A stretch of DNA of 64,000 bases, taken from Symsagittifera roscoffensis. Lineage: Eukaryota; Xenacoelomorpha; Acoela; Convolutidae. This document shows positions 1-14,300 of this stretch, piece by piece. Position 1 is the first letter of the stretch, and each line of letters begins with the position of its first letter. The notes under the pieces were generated by a model. It did not search any database. It was not told the origin of the DNA and worked only from the letters and a program-made list of their open reading frames with translations. Made by a program: the position numbers and the translations under genes. The stretch is from positions 15,197,639 through 15,261,638 of the forward strand of contig NC_087067.1 of assembly GCF_963678635.1 (NCBI RefSeq). The letters are read 5' to 3'.

Positions 1-2324
1 CTCGAATTGAAGTGGTGTCGTTGCGAGTAGTGTTGTCAATAAAATCCATATCGGACCACTTTCAATCTAAAACTGTGCAATTATCAGAAAAGTTGAGTTA
101 ACTTAGGACAATTGGTTGACAAGAGAAATGATCGACATAGGAACCTTTCGGCTATTTTTAAAGAACTGCTAATGCAACCTTCTTTAAAATTTTATGCAAG
201 ATTTAGTTATTTTTCACTGCTTGGTGTCTTTTTATAATATATAACTTCCGCATAAAAAAATTCCCTTAAACTGACTCCACATTGAGATTAAATACAATAC
301 TCGATTTTGAAAAAAAACCTTGAAAATGACTAAATTATCATTTTTGACAACTTTCAATTTTTTGTTGCCATTTTTTATGCTCAATTTTGATCATTTTGTA
401 TTTTCAAGATTTGTACTCATTTAATCAATTTGATCATTTTGCACTGTCTTTTTGTAATCATGGAGTTTTCACTCGTTTTGGTGAAGCTTGAAGTGTACTG
501 GTGTATGTTATAGATAGAATATTAATGATGAAAAGATAATTTTTTCAGTGCATAGAACAAATCACACTTTAAAATTTATTAAAATATAACCAGAAATTGA
601 TAAGCAGCACAATTCTTCCACAATAAACGTACTTTGTTGAAAAAAAGTTTCACTAATAATTCGCTTATAAATACATAACTCACTGAGTTATTTTAAATTA
701 CTATTTCATATACATTGACATTTGATTGGGTATGGATGCCATATCTACTGCCCATTGTTTTTGCATTTTTGTCTTCTTCAAGTTTTAATTTAAAAATAAT
801 ATATTTAGTTTATTATACACATTTTACATAAGAAAAAAAACTTTTTTTTGTAGTTGTTAGTTTTTCACTCATAAAAGAGTTGAAACGGATCTAATTTCAT
901 TGCAACAGATAAAACGAGTATAGTTTTTCAGGTGCACAGACTTTCATTGCATGAGAGCAGATTGATTTTTCTTGTGGCAGTTGTTTTTTTACTGATTTTT
1001 TGCTTTTTTTTCTCTGAAAAATTGCATTTAAGCATGCCAGATTTGATTCACAATTTTTGGAAATATTTTTAGCTGAAAAGACAAACCCAGAAAGAAATGA
1101 ATTCGTTTGCACCTGAAATTGCAAAACAAAGAAGCAATCATTTTGAAAACATTTTTCGGAGAGCTAAAAGTTAGCATAAACACTTTGAATCTGAGTTTTT
1201 GCTCCTCAAACTAAACAAAATTACAGATTCAAATTCGTTGATATAATTCAATAGATGGCAGATTCAGTTTCAATAATTAATTATTTTTTTTTTAATTTTT
1301 CCAATAGTATTTTTTATCTACTTTACAGCCAAAAGAAGCGTAAGATTTGAATCTTTGAACAAATTAATATATGGCAGAATAAAATATTTAGAGAAAAAAT
1401 ATCCCAGTAGCGTTTACATTGACTGAAATTGAAATGATTTTCTTATGCATTTTCAAGTTGAATACATGCACAAATATAAAAGTTCTCAAAGTTAGCATCT
1501 TTTGTAATATTGCCAATCAGGGATTTCACAAACAGCACAAACAGGAAGTTTTCATCAGGAAAGAAGCTGGTGCCCTCAAACTCCAATTTTTAGCAAAAAA
1601 AATACAAAAGAAAACTTTCTAAAATTTATAAAAACTTTCAACGGTCACTCTAGAGCAAATCAAATTCTCTGTGCAAAAAGCAGCCCCGGGTAGAAATACT
1701 TCCATATTGAGTTGAGGCAATGATATTTTTCTTATTAGCGCTAGGTAGATGTAAACTACGTCATTTTGTTTGTTAAAGAAGTTTTTACCAAAAAAAATTT
1801 TTTCTCCAAAATGATTTTTTCTATAGTTTTATCACTTCTTCCTTTAATATTTTATAATATTTACAGGGTAGTTGACCGGAGCTTTCTGATAAAAACACTC
1901 TTGCTCTATATTTTGATAATAATAAATTGTTTGGCTAAACTTACCGCTATATCAAAAAAGAGAAAAAGTTAGCTTTTAATCAAGTAAATCTGTAGTCTCA
2001 GCCATCAAGTCTAATTAAAAGGAAAAAAATTATGCGAGATTAGATAGATTTTAGTTTTTATTGATATCAGAATTGCAAATTTGTTTTAATACCTTACCGT
2101 TCGATCAAAAAATCACGATTAATCAATTATGCGCAACCTTTGATCACGACTTCTCGATAAGAGTTCATTCTTTTTTAGAACTTTTGCCAACTAAATTAAG
2201 AACTGAGCACCCTCGGTAAAAAATATTTCTCCTTGAAAAAAAATCTATGACTAAGAGCCAGCACAGCATATTAATGCGAACCATTTTAGTTTCATGAGTG
2301 TTCTCAAACACAGTTGCAATAAGC

Positions 2325-2480
2325 ATCAGGTGAGCAGTTCAGTTGGTGAAGTAGAAAAAAAACTCAACATCTCAATAGGAGAGTTAGTGATTCGAGGCCC
2401 ACCATGGTCCTCGCTCGTTCCGCGAGGGTGAGGCAACAATTTCAAGACTCTAAAAACATTCCAATGGTTGCTAGTGGCTC
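2325..2480 (+). repeat. tRNA-derived SINE, copy 1
   Basis: The head contains an A-box-like stretch (around 2,338-2,352, AGTTCAGTTGGTGAAG). About 50 bp later there is a B-box-like GTGATTCGAGGCC (about 2,389-2,401), the usual internal Pol III promoter spacing. A second related copy at 38.26-38.36 kb shares 'TGGTGAAGT', 'GGCCCACC' and the following 'ATTTCAA...TTGCTAG' body, which shows this is a dispersed family and not a functional tRNA. No cloverleaf can be folded by eye. Confidence 0.5.
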
Positions 2481-3484
2481 ATAACCAGGTCATAGCAGCG
2501 TTGCTCCGTAAAGAGCTGTTTGGTCATTGGTCCTTTTTCTCGTCTAATTTTTTTATCTGTCGCAAAATCATGCGTAAGGCAGTCTTACGATGTTTTAAAA
2601 CCTCTGTATCATTAAAAAAATGCACAAAAAATTTTGGAATACTGAAAGTTTCCTACTGACCCTAATAAAAGGATGTTTTTTTTTAAAAAAAAAGCTTTCA
2701 CTGATTCAGAATAAATTTTATCTTTATGATGTTGGATACTGTTAAGTTGCTACTTGAGGGTTTACTTGGTACCGAAATACGTCTTTAACAATGCGTTGAG
2801 GATGGTAGCCTAATTTTAGAAGGATTGAAAAATTTGAATCGCTTAGTTTTTGGAAACTGTTTACATGAATAATCTGTTTACATGAATAAACTAACTATTT
2901 GCCAAATTTTTACATTCGTAAGTCCAAGGCTGTTGCCGCTTTTTAGAATTCAGATTCACCCGTTTTTATTATTTTTAATCAGAAAATAATTCAAATCAAC
3001 AATTACTATGTAAATAACAGCTGACATGCCTAGATACACGACTGAACTCATTATATCAATTTAGACTGAAATTTACTCCAAATATAACAAGAAGGACCAG
3101 TTGATGGGTAAGTGGCAAGATATGGTTCGACTTAAGTACAAAAACACCGGGCCCAATCCATTATAACTCCACAAAATGTTATTCAAAAGTGTTACAATTT
3201 AGCTGGTGTGTCCAAGCAATCTTAAAATGTGACAAAAAATCAAAATTAGCAGTTATGCGATGAAGACAATTGCAATCTACAATATTTCCAAGGCTATGGA
3301 TTGCGCTGGGTTCTTAAAACAGCGCGGACAGTTTTTTCCAAACATTTTGTCTTTTTTGGGTCAGTTTATTTGGTCTTTTCGAGCTATGCCAATACCTTGA
3401 CTGGATCATAGTTACCAAAAAATTTTCAACAAGCTATTTTATGGAGTTTTTGGAATTTTTGACAAAAAATAGGTTATTCAGAAA

Positions 3485-3548
3485 CCGCTCCGCTTTCAAA
3501 CTTAGTGCATAGTGTCCTTAAGGCGCCATCAGAACTTTTTTGGATTAA
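3485..3548 (+). repeat. Short copy of dispersed 'GGCGCC' repeat
   Basis: The stretch runs CGCTCCGCTTTCAAA...TTAGTG...AAGGCGCC...AGAACTTTTTTGG. It matches the order of blocks in the better copies at 17.2-17.4, 21.3-21.45, 28.65-28.87, 34.64-34.87 and 41.59-41.98 kb. It is highly diverged and probably truncated. Confidence 0.4.
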
Positions 3549-3779
3549 TTGGCCAAAGCTGTTTTCGTAAACTATTAGGAAATAAATTTTAAGGCCTTTT
3601 GATAAATAGAGTTGAGGGAGGGGGACAACACTCCTTCACCTCGGCACACTTTTGTCTCGAAAACAAAACAAACCTTTTTCGAGTCTTTTGATTTTCAAAA
3701 TTATATACTTTTTTTAGTTTTGAAAATCTATAAGTATTATTATTGTCAGACGCGTATATTTGTGTGGAGAAAAATCATT

Positions 3780-4620
3780 CCCGCCCGCATCCAGTTTCAA
3801 GCGTTAATAATCGATTATATTACCATTTTAGTACCAGTCTTACTAAAATTGAGAAACAATCAATTTTAATCAACTAATAGTCGGTTATAATCTCTCATTT
3901 TAAAATCAAATTATAATTATTTATAAAACATTATAATAGATTATAATCCCTTTTGTTTGTCCATTTTGTCTTCGAAGTTTCATCTAAATTGCTTATATTT
4001 TATACTTTTTGTAGACGTTGATTCCTATGATAATTGAGAAAAATGTTTGTAAAGTTTTCCAATCAATTCAAATTTATAAGTTTTTTCATAACTTCCCCAT
4101 TAGAGTTGTTTTGTGATGCATGTTTAAGCTTTTTTAACCACCAAAACATCAGAAAATTGATTTAGTTTCATGATTGATTCGGAAGATTCATTTTTAATCT
4201 ACCGCAGGAACTTTTCCACGAATGTGAAAGGATCTCTCTGAAACTTTTGTTTTGTGGTGAAACTTTGTGCTCAGATGAACCAAAGTGTTCAAGAGATCTC
4301 TATTTCAGAGACTTTCTTATTGACTCAAAAATAATAACCCATAAAATATCAGTCGAATATTGTTTTGTATTTACAAAATTTTGAAAAAATAAGAGATTAT
4401 AATCGATTATAATCGATTTTAAGGGTTTTTTGTAAAAAATATAATCAATTATAATCGATTATAAGAGATTATGATCTCTTGGAAAATATCACGATTATAA
4501 TCAATTATCAATCTTTTAAACACCTAATTTTGGTAATTGTGGTCAATTATAATTGTCAAAAAATCATCATAATAATCCGTTATAATCGATTACTTGCGCC
4601 TAAACTTGGATGCGGGCAGC
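3780..4620. repeat. Inverted-repeat (MITE-like) element rich in TAATCGATTA
   Basis: The left end (from about 3,783, GCCCGCATCCAGTTT) is matched in inverse by the right end (to about 4,618; reverse complement GCCCGCATCCAAGTTTAGGC). Just inside each end both arms continue into TAATCGATTA. The interior holds many further copies or near-copies of the palindrome TTATAATCGATTATAA (for example around 4,395-4,470 and 4,570-4,592). There is no coding capacity, so this looks like a non-autonomous DNA transposon. A relative lies at 18.88-19.63 kb. Confidence 0.6.
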
Positions 4621-5451
4621 CCTAGAGTTATTTTGTTACTTATTTCGTAAAGCTATTTTGATGTCGGACTCACGCAAATAACCAATAGCGTAAAAAGTCT
4701 GTCGTGCTCTGCAACAGAATTTTTTTTAACATAGCTATTTGAACAGTAAACAACGAAAGTTTCAGGTGCATACAAACTATAAAATAAAATTGAGCTAAAA
4801 TTGCGTGAAAATTATACAAATGACAAGGATAAAACTGGGTCTTTAATTTTAGCTGATTTTTCATCAAATTTTCATGTCAAAAGTGATTATGAAATTGCCT
4901 TTTCAACTTACCCACTTTGGTTTAGCGCTGATTTTTCAGTACGTTAATTGTGACAACCAATTGAATTACTCTGAAACATTCCCAAATTTTGATTCAGATC
5001 AACTACTTATTACTTCTGTTTTAATTGTCAGTATCATTTATCAAAAAGAAAAAGCAGCGGCTTTTTGAAATATGAAAATTTTTAGGAACTTTTTTAACAT
5101 ATCTTGTTTCGACCGGACAGATTTCTACATTGTTAAAACATGCTTCAAAATGTTTTGGGTTCTTAGTTATGACTTTGAATCAATTTTGAATAAATGTTCT
5201 CTAATGAAACTCAAAAGTTCATTCTACTACAACCAAAAACACAGAAACTTGAAAAATCAGTAAAATTCTTAAACAACCTACTTTGAAAAAAAATACACTG
5301 TAAATTGAGTGGAAGGTATTGAAGTTAGTCAAATTTTTTAATTTTTCGAAAATTTTCACTACATGGTTAATAGAAAATGAAAAAAATTAACAAAGATTTT
5401 TGTCAACAAATATTGATCAACTGTTCGTCTTTTTAAAAAAATCAATACAAA

Positions 5452-5520
5452 AATGATAGTAGTCGAAGGAAATAAAATGGTATGATAGAATAATGATAGT
5501 GCTTCAAGGAAATAAATTTA
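5452..5520. repeat. Two-unit tandem duplication
   Basis: AATGATAGT...AAGGAAATAAA occurs twice, about 40-45 bp apart, with small differences. It is a simple local duplication in intergenic DNA. Confidence 0.5.
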
Positions 5521-8159
5521 GGTTCTTGATTGGAATGAATAAATTTTCCGTTTTATGAGCAGAAAAATTTGGACGATGAAACAAAAAGATTGGACACAAA
5601 CAAATTGGCAGGTTCAAACGATTGAATTTTCATGCATGGGCCATCGAAACTGCCAACTTTTGCATGGCTGAAAAACTTACTTTTTTCTATAAACTAATGC
5701 AAAATGTTTCCTCAGTTTTTAAAGAAGCTTACATAACTTCAATTTACAATGAAGGAGATCCAAATCCAACATAGGCAATCAATTACAGTAAGTTTTGCAT
5801 ATTGACAAAAGAATAACAAAAAGTCAAGTTTCATTCAATTTGATTTTCCAGAAAAAAATCGTCCGCTGACGCGGTAATATTTTTTATCAAAGAAATAGTA
5901 GAGAAGGTTTCCTTTGTGTCTCATTCCAATTATTCTCAATGGAATTTAAATTAATTCCAATTCAATCGCATTAGAATTGCAAATTACTAATTATGACAAG
6001 AAATTGAGACTAAAATCAATAAATTGTCAATTCGAGAACCGTCTAATTGCTGCATAAAACAGCTAGTTATCGATTTTTGAGAGATATTTTCTATTATAAT
6101 TCTTGAGTTTTAACTCGCTTGGCCCATCACTTTATAAACTTCCTATATTAACTTTCCAATAATAAATAAATTTGAAACTTTGATACCTCCAAATGGCCTA
6201 AAAAGTAAAAAAGACCAACATCACCGATAAGCTAGACAATTAATCGGATAATTATTGTTTAGACAATTCCATAACAGTTTTCGTACCCGATTTTTAGGAT
6301 ATCTAACGGCAGACGAGAGATGGACCTGGCAGAAGAATTGAGTCAATGGAATTCATCGTATTGTCAGGACCCGCTTCCCCCGTCGTTTTTATTCAACTAA
6401 TTATTAACAGAACTGTTTCATTTGGAGACCAACTTCATGAGCACTAGCAGGAAGCCATATTGTATCTTTTTGTTCCGACTATTGAAAATGGAGAGTAACT
6501 TTGTCTTTGGATGTGTTTTATCTTTTTCTTTTTGTTTCTTTTTACTAGGTAAACAAATAAAGATTGGATAATTTTGAGTAATAGATCATAATAAAGCCCT
6601 TTATAGCGACATTATTCGAACGACATAGAAAAATTTTCCGAAACTTACTCCCAGTGACGAGATAAACTTGTATAAAATTTTGAGCGAGCAAAGCGAGCGA
6701 GTAATTTTTATGATAGCTCATAATTCAAACTAATCCGTGAAATTTTAGTTTTACTCCAAAAGTATATTTTAGCATCGTCTTCAGAAAAATTTGATTTTTT
6801 CAAAAATCAAAAGAACTTCTGCAATTTAATTTCTTTAAATTGTTTCTTTATTTTTTGAGTGAAACTTTGGTCAGTTAAGGCTATTGTACCGGTTTGACCT
6901 CAATAGAAAAAAGAGTATCATACAATTCCATACAATAAAAGTTTATCATACAATTTCATTCATGGGTTCTATGGAAAAAAGCTTAAGCTTATCATACGAT
7001 TCCAAATGGGTTCTTAGGTAAGTTTAAATCAGCTTACATTGTTTTAAATAAATGAAAACATATTGGTCATCAAAACTTTAGTTTTGTTTTGAACAAAAAA
7101 TGTTTATCTTACGAGTGCCATTAAAGAAAATTGTATGATAAGCATGTACTAATGAAAAAACTAGGAAGCTGAGGAGAAATATTTTTATTTGGGAAAATAT
7201 TTCTCATTTTAACCGCTAAACCAGTTTATGGACAAAAACTTTTTTTTTTCAATTTTTTTTCCGCAAAGTTTTCAAATTTTGCATATAACGTAGTGCACAC
7301 GCAGTCATCCAAGAATCTAAGGTCACAATGAAGGTTTTCTGCTATAATAGGTCTTTTAGTTCTCAGTTATAGATATTAGCATATAATTTACAACTGACCG
7401 AAAAACAAGTCGCAATTTTCAAGCTTTGAAATTTTTGAAACAGACGACTAGTAGTCATTGCAGTAATTTCTTTTTTTGTTATAATTATGAGAGAAAATCT
7501 GACTGTGCATCTAGATAGCAAAACGTAGTTTTATCTGCAATTTTAATGATACTTAACTTCCCGGTTTTCTTATTTTGGAAAAAAAAAATTTTGTGCTCAA
7601 GATAAAACACAAAAAAAAACGAAGAAAAATTTGCATGAAAAACGCTTGTCATTCAATTCCATAGTATGAAAAAATGCCTGATATACAGTTTTATTATTGT
7701 TTATTCTATGGAATTGCTTTCCAACAAGCCCTTTTAAGTCCAAAGTTTCAAACTGATACTGCTGCTTACAGGGATTTTGGGAACTAAAAACACCTCTCTG
7801 ATGCTCTCTAATTAAATGACCAAGCGATGCCTTGAAAGCAACTTTTTACGGTTTTTTGCTACATTGTAAGAAACAGTTTCATACCATACATCATGTAATG
7901 TCAAATTTTCAAACGTGAATCTCCAGTAGTTTTAAAGAGAACGTGTTTCTCATAAATTGTTGGAGAAAACATCAGAAACGGGAGAAAAGTTTTCTATATT
8001 TCATCTTTTTTTCTTTATTTTCTTTTTGTCGTTTAAGGAGTTAGTAGACGGTAAAGCCAACGCCAAACTGGGGGGTGAAGCGAAAAAGGAGGGTTATGTC
8101 ATCTTTAAATGATAAATTTAAAAAAATAGACCGAGGAAGGAGGGTCTGAAAAATCCTAG

Positions 8160-8308
8160 ACGCGAATTGGTCTGCAACTCAACTGGTCACTGATGCACCT
8201 GAAGATGATGTTCTGCCTCCTTTCAGCTTCTTCAGCTTCTTCTCCTCTGGCTACTTGAAATTCCAGAGGATCGAGTGGAAGCTGAGATTGTCAACTATGA
8301 TCATAGTG
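8160..8308 (+). CDS. GPCR exon: extracellular N-terminus and start of TM1
   Basis: The open frame reads from a CCTAG acceptor-like site into an N-glycosylation sequon (NWS), a Phe/Ser-rich stretch, and WKLRLSTMIIV, the first turn of TM1. It ends at a textbook donor, GTG|GTGAGT, in phase 0. The next exon continues TM1 without a break, which is the main reason for accepting this exon. There is no in-frame ATG before the upstream stop at 8,147-8,149, so the initiator must lie in an upstream exon or the acceptor is misplaced. Confidence 0.65.
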
Positions 8309-11300
8309 GTGAGTCAATTTGAAACACGGTGTAAATCCACTGACTGTAACGATATGACTCAGTAATACTAATAATCATAATATATTAGTTCCAATCTAGG
8401 ACTATCATAGTTCTTTAACGTTTACTATTTAATTTTTACAAATATATAGATTGGGAGGACGCCAAATTTATCGAAGATTTTTTGTCGACCGTTTTTTAGC
8501 CGAACAAATTTATTTTCCAAGCGCTCCCAAAGACACTAAAACTACCTTATTTAGACGAAACGTTTTGCGCCGCATGCAAAACTTTAAAGAAAAAAGTTCA
8601 AAAATGCCAATTTTTTTAACACTTTTAGAAAGGTTTTGACCAAAAACAAGACCTCTTAACATGGCACTTCTAGAAAATCTTTAGGGCTGGTCATGCTATG
8701 CTGTACTCAAGTGATAAGCAAAGGCAAACACCAAACACAAATTATGATTGAGTCTTCGTTCGAGTTAACAGTTTCATCTAAAAACTAGCCAATTCTTATA
8801 GCGTCAGGCCACAAATTTTTTTTCAAGCGAAAAACTAAGTAATCAAAAACTGGATTTGCTCAAAAAACCAAACACATAAATGTCGAGCATGTGCCATTAC
8901 AAAAAAAACGACTGATAGAGACGCGCTGAGAGCTTAACCACCCCATTTCAGCGGGAATCTTTGTCAACGGTTAAGAAGGCGATTTCATTCAAAGTGGTCT
9001 GATTAGTGAGTATGTAAGACAAACTAATATTAGTAATTAAGTGTAAACAGTCTAGTTCAAAAGGGAATTGAAATATGCAAAAACCAAAAAACACTGGATT
9101 TTCTTAAGGCCTTATAAAAACTTGATACCTCGAGCTCATAAAAAGTGCTTTTTTCCCTGAGGTTTTACTTTACAGCTAAGATAATTTAAAATGTGATAAA
9201 TAATTTAAAATGGAAAACATTTTTTGACTTTCGGCTTTCAAAATTTTGAAATGAAACTGAGACAGAACATTTTGATGGTGAACTTGCATTGAATGAAATA
9301 TAAATACCTCTGAAAAAAGCTGGTGGATTTTCAGTTCTTTTCTAATTTTCTTCGTGCTTTGCGAACAAATTGTTTTTAATATATATTTTGTTTTCTTATA
9401 CAATTATTTGTTTTATGATATGAAAAATATCAAGTATAAAGGTGTTGAGATTGATTTGTTTGTTCAATACGTTAAGTTTTATGGGTCTTCTTTACCTATT
9501 CCGGGTAGCGAACATCGTAATCAGAATAAAAAACGATAGTTCTCGACTGAAAACTGATTGGCAAAAAAGTAATTGCGTTGCTGACTTTTAATTGAGTCAT
9601 TAATCAAATCTTTCATTTAGTAACTGATGCGCTGTTAAATTAATTCGGGCGAATAAATACAAAAACCCAGTTTTCATCATATTCTGTTATTTTAGTTTAC
9701 GATCGGTAGCGTGTGTTTGATTCTGAACGGGTACATTGTGGGGGTGTTCGCACTGCACAAACAGTTCCGCAAACTGGAGTATTACCCTCTTGCTCTCAAC
9801 TGTCTATTCGATATCTTCGGACCCGGACTCGCTTTCATGGCCGCAGAGGCAACAACAAGCATCAACAAATCGTCAAGCATTAACTAAATAATTCCCGGAC
9901 CAATAAAAATGCCCCCCCCCCCATCTAAATCATTGAATTTGTGACTGCTTTGAATAGTATAATTCTAGATTACTATAACTCGGGTTGTTTTGGTTAAAAG
10001 CGTATTCTCTTTCAGCCAATCAGAAATCAACAATTTGCAGATTGACTTTTACTACATAAATTTGCCGTTAGATTTTAGAGGGGTGATCGTTTATCTGTTC
10101 AATTAATGGCAAATTATTCAAACTCGACTTTGATATGCAAAAGCCGCCTCAAAAGTGTACCTGATAGCCGAAAGTCTTGCTGCCAGGGTGACAATAAAGA
10201 CTGATTAATGGATGAGACAATTAACACATTTCGTAAAAAAGTGCCAAATGGGGGAATTCTTTGGGTGTTCAAGGGGTCAAATCCCTCTTTAGTCCCCCTA
10301 AATTGCTCCTGATAAAAAGTACAATATATTTTTTTGGGAAATAATAAAAATTCAAAATATTGGTTTACAACTGACGATGCTTGGGTTGAGGTTATGGACG
10401 CAAGCTACTCCTGGAATTTCGAGAAAAACGAGTATGCTTTCAAGGGACCCTTGATTCGCTATATCGGAAAGTACTACTCGCAGAATTTGGATCTGGAATG
10501 TGCCGCATTGCATTTCAAACTTCTGTTCACGCAGTACACAACTTCACCGTGTTTGCTGCTACTCGCAATTGACAGGTTACACTTTTTTTGAAAATAAGTC
10601 AACCCGGGCTACCTAGCCAGGGGAAAAACTTCAGACTTCCTGCCAGGAACTTGAAGGGTCCAGGGCAATCCTGGAGTTCCTGGAAGGAGCTGTCTAGAAA
10701 CCCTGGAATTCAAAGTTTTTGAAAGAGTTTTTAACCACGATAAACATCTTTTAATCTTTGGTGTTTCATCTTAGCTTATCGACTTAAAAACAGAACAACG
10801 CTATCTTTTTTCAAGTTTTTCAAGAAAAAAACTTGAAAAACGAGGCCTGGACACCTACTAGGAACCGTTCCAAGATATCAAAGAAATCAAAGGTTTTATC
10901 AAAAAATTTGGCAACTGTCGGCTTTTGTTTGGAAGATGTTTTGAATAAACACTCAATATATTTAATCACTCTAATCCATTTTTTATTCATTCAGATTGTT
11001 AAGAAGCAAATTTTTCGTGAGAACCCTTGGACAGGGTCTTTTTACTTACGCCCAATATTCTTAGCTTCGTAATATTCAATATATAATTGCAGAGAAAAAA
11101 ATATTGATCGCACTGATTGGTTTGGCTAGTACAAATGTAACTATTTATTTTTTAACAGAATTTTTAATATCGCCAAACCTTGGGCAGATGGAAGTAAAGT
11201 GATCATTTTTGCCTGGAGGTAGTTTCTGTGTTTTTTTTTACATCTGGGTAAGACTCTGCAGCTTATTTTAAATATATTTGATTAGTTTACCAAACAATCT

Positions 11301-14300
11301 ATATTTTTGGCTTATTAACGGACTTCAATATATTGACAAAAATTTTAAGATGGTGCTGCTTTTTGATTGCCAAATTCTAGCCAATCAAGTTTCATTAAAA
11401 TAGGAGTGAACAAAAAAACTAGAGCCAACTTGCTTTTTGTCCGCTCAAATGAAAAAGATGTTGATCTGATGTTTAAAATTTTTCGCGGATTTTGAAACGT
11501 GATCAAGTAATGCTGGTTGCTGTTGCAGGGGCTCTTGGGTTTTGATTGTTTGCATTTCCGAATAGAGTTGTGGATAATATTTGCTTGGCTTGTACTTTTT
11601 CTTTAGAATTGTTTTGATTTTTATTTTAACAAAATGAGACGGAATTGTATCATCAGAATGGTATCAATGACCTAAAATCAAAAAAATTAAATTTATGTTT
11701 CTGGTAATAATTTAGCTCTGGTAATTGACAATTCACTAATGGTAATCAAAAACAATGATAATTGACAGCTTATTTCGACACTTATGTAGCAGACCAAAAA
11801 TTCTGGGTTTTGCCTCAGAGCATTTTTATTGTTCCAATCAGTCTCGCAGAGTGGAAAAGATATTTAGTTTAGATTGTGCTGCTCCCTATTGTGCTGCTCC
11901 CTGACGAAATTCAAATAAAGCTCTTTTAGGATCAAGAGTGGTGTCTTATTAAAACTATTTCTGTCGTTATTCGGCTTAAAACATACTGAAAATTGTAGTA
12001 GATGTTTTTTTCATACTTTTTTTTTCTAAAAAACAGAACATAACTATAGAAAAAATTATTTGAAAAGTTCTTTGGAAAAAAAATTTTCCGGAAAACTTTT
12101 TCCAAAGAAAAAGTTTTTCTTTTTTTTCGTGTTCTTCTTTGAATAATTGTGGTCTTTTTATGATTCATTTTTTATTTGTGGGCCTGTTCGGCTATTTTAT
12201 TGAAAAAATATTTTCGAAAAGATATTTTTTCGTGTAGATACATTGCAGTTTGCTGGGCGACTCGTGCGAAGTCGATTCTAACGAGACGGTTGCGTCTAGT
12301 GCTGTGTGTCCTGACAACTCTTTTGCTGGCGGCCATTCTGATCGCAGCCCCCACCCGAACTGTGATGAAATACAGGGAAGGCATATACGACTGCGAAGGC
12401 AAACCGACAATAACATCACACCACACAATATCCCATAACCAAGACCCAAACCAGCAAAATCGATTTTTACCATAGGAATGTTCCAATACTTGAAGGTTTT
12501 TCATAGGAGGTCTATAAAGTTTTAGAGAAACGTTATTATGGATATGAATTTTTTTAAGCTATCATCAACTAATTAGACGAAAGAAAAATGGATATCTAAA
12601 ACAATATATTTAAAAAAAATTTGGAAAAAAATCAGACTTACTACCAATTTTTCTAACTATTTTTCTATGTATTGCTCGAACTGGAGTTTCGTGAATAATA
12701 ATCGATAAAACTGAACTTCTATAGCCTCTCTATTAAAATCAATTAAATCGCTGATAATCGATGATAAATAGATTATACAGTTAATATACTTCCAAGCAAT
12801 ATAATCCATTTTCAATCGATTTATAATCCGATATTTCCTAATTATCTAGGAAACATCTAAGAAACATTTAGTATCTATTAATCGATTATCTGGACACAAT
12901 TTAGTCAGAAACAAATCCATTTTAATCGTTTTTTAACCATGAAATTTCAGCTCACTATTGTCCAGAAATTTTTCAGTCATTTATCAAAATGCTTATTGTA
13001 TAATTTTCAAAAAGAAAAACAAATGAAAAGCAGCTTTTCCATACACTCCATGTATGGATTGCGTAATGAGCGTTTTTCTTGCAAGAAACTGTATGAAGAG
13101 CATTATTCGTATGAACGGCAATCCGGCCAGCTAGTTTTGTGATGTTTTTTTTTTCACTTTTAAAGCGTTTAAGTTTCAGATTTTTTTCTTAGCAAAAAGC
13201 CTGAGTGGTCGTTTTTCCTGCCGTCTTTCTTCCCTTTACTTTTGCCATCTATTTTATTTTTTCATGTCAGCTTCCTCGGATAAAAAACATTGTCTCATCG
13301 GTCGTGGGTTTTGTTGGAGCTTCTCATTTTTTGGGCTGTACCGTGCTTGTGGTGCTGTAGCAGTAGATTTTCGTCTCGTTGTGGTGTTGTGTTTCTAAAT
13401 TTTACAATTATAATTAACAAAATGTACAGAATGTGTACAACTGTGTTAACTTACCTTAAGCAAAAATAATTTTAGTTGCGTGAGATTTGAGGCAAGTTCG
13501 CAAGAAAGAAAAGGAGATTGATAGTCTGGGACTAAATATGAATTGTTTTCGGAATTGCGATTTAACTATACACAGTTGTAATCGGCAGCGATTCTTCACC
13601 ATTACAACAGTGTATAGCGTGAACCCCAATACCGTAAAACAAGACTGCTTGTATATCGGGGCAAAGCTTTGAATGTTCCGACTGTCCCTGAATTCATCTC
13701 AAACAGATTTTTGGGAAAAAATATATATTGAAAATCTGAAGACTTTGGTCAATATCAAAGATCAAGTGTAAAAATTTGAGTCGTACAAATTTTATATGAC
13801 GGATTAGCGAGCAATTCAATTTGGAACAATTTTGTTCTTGGGAATAAATTGCCGCGCATAAATAATTCGGGTTACGCTTTCAGGATTATAGATAAAATTT
13901 TCAAAGTTCGCATAAATTGGTCCAGAGAATGGCCAAGTTGGCAATTTTTAAATTTTTATAACTTTGCAAAAAACGATACAAGGTAAAATATCTTTTAAAT
14001 TTGATTTCAAGTTGTCGATATCTTCAATGGCGCAGAATTTTTTTGAAACTATTATTACGATCGCCAAAATTTGAATAAACAAAAAACCCCGCCAAGCATA
14101 AATATTCCGTTTTCATTGAAAGTCGGAACAATATTAGCATTTCAGTCTCAGCCCAAAAAATAACAACAAAGATTCTCGAAGAGTGGGAAGTAACTTTTGC
14201 GTAGGTTCAGTATTTCAATTTTTTCCAGCGAATTTTGACTATCTCAAGAAAAACTCAAAATTTCATATGGAATCAAGTGTGGTATCATACTAAAATCATC

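Larger units (their letters stand above)
1..8159. other. AT-rich intergenic DNA, no supported gene
   Basis: Only short AT-driven open frames are present, with no recognisable domain and no paired splice signals. Recognisable contents are listed separately: a tRNA-derived SINE near 2.33-2.48 kb, a short copy of the dispersed 'GGCGCC' repeat near 3.48-3.55 kb, and a large inverted-repeat element at 3.78-4.62 kb. A two-unit tandem duplication of about 45 bp sits at 5.45-5.52 kb. The first exon of the receptor gene, which should carry its start codon, may lie here but I could not pick it out. Confidence 0.6.

Noticed and set aside
897..9539. Many open frames of 60-85 codons in the first 9.5 kb
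   Set aside because: Their composition follows local AT content, they have Lys/Phe/Ile/Asn-rich meaningless sequence, and no splice or domain support.
12172..12504. Minus-strand open frame of 110 codons over the GPCR TM4 exon
   Set aside because: It is the antisense shadow of a well-supported + strand exon.
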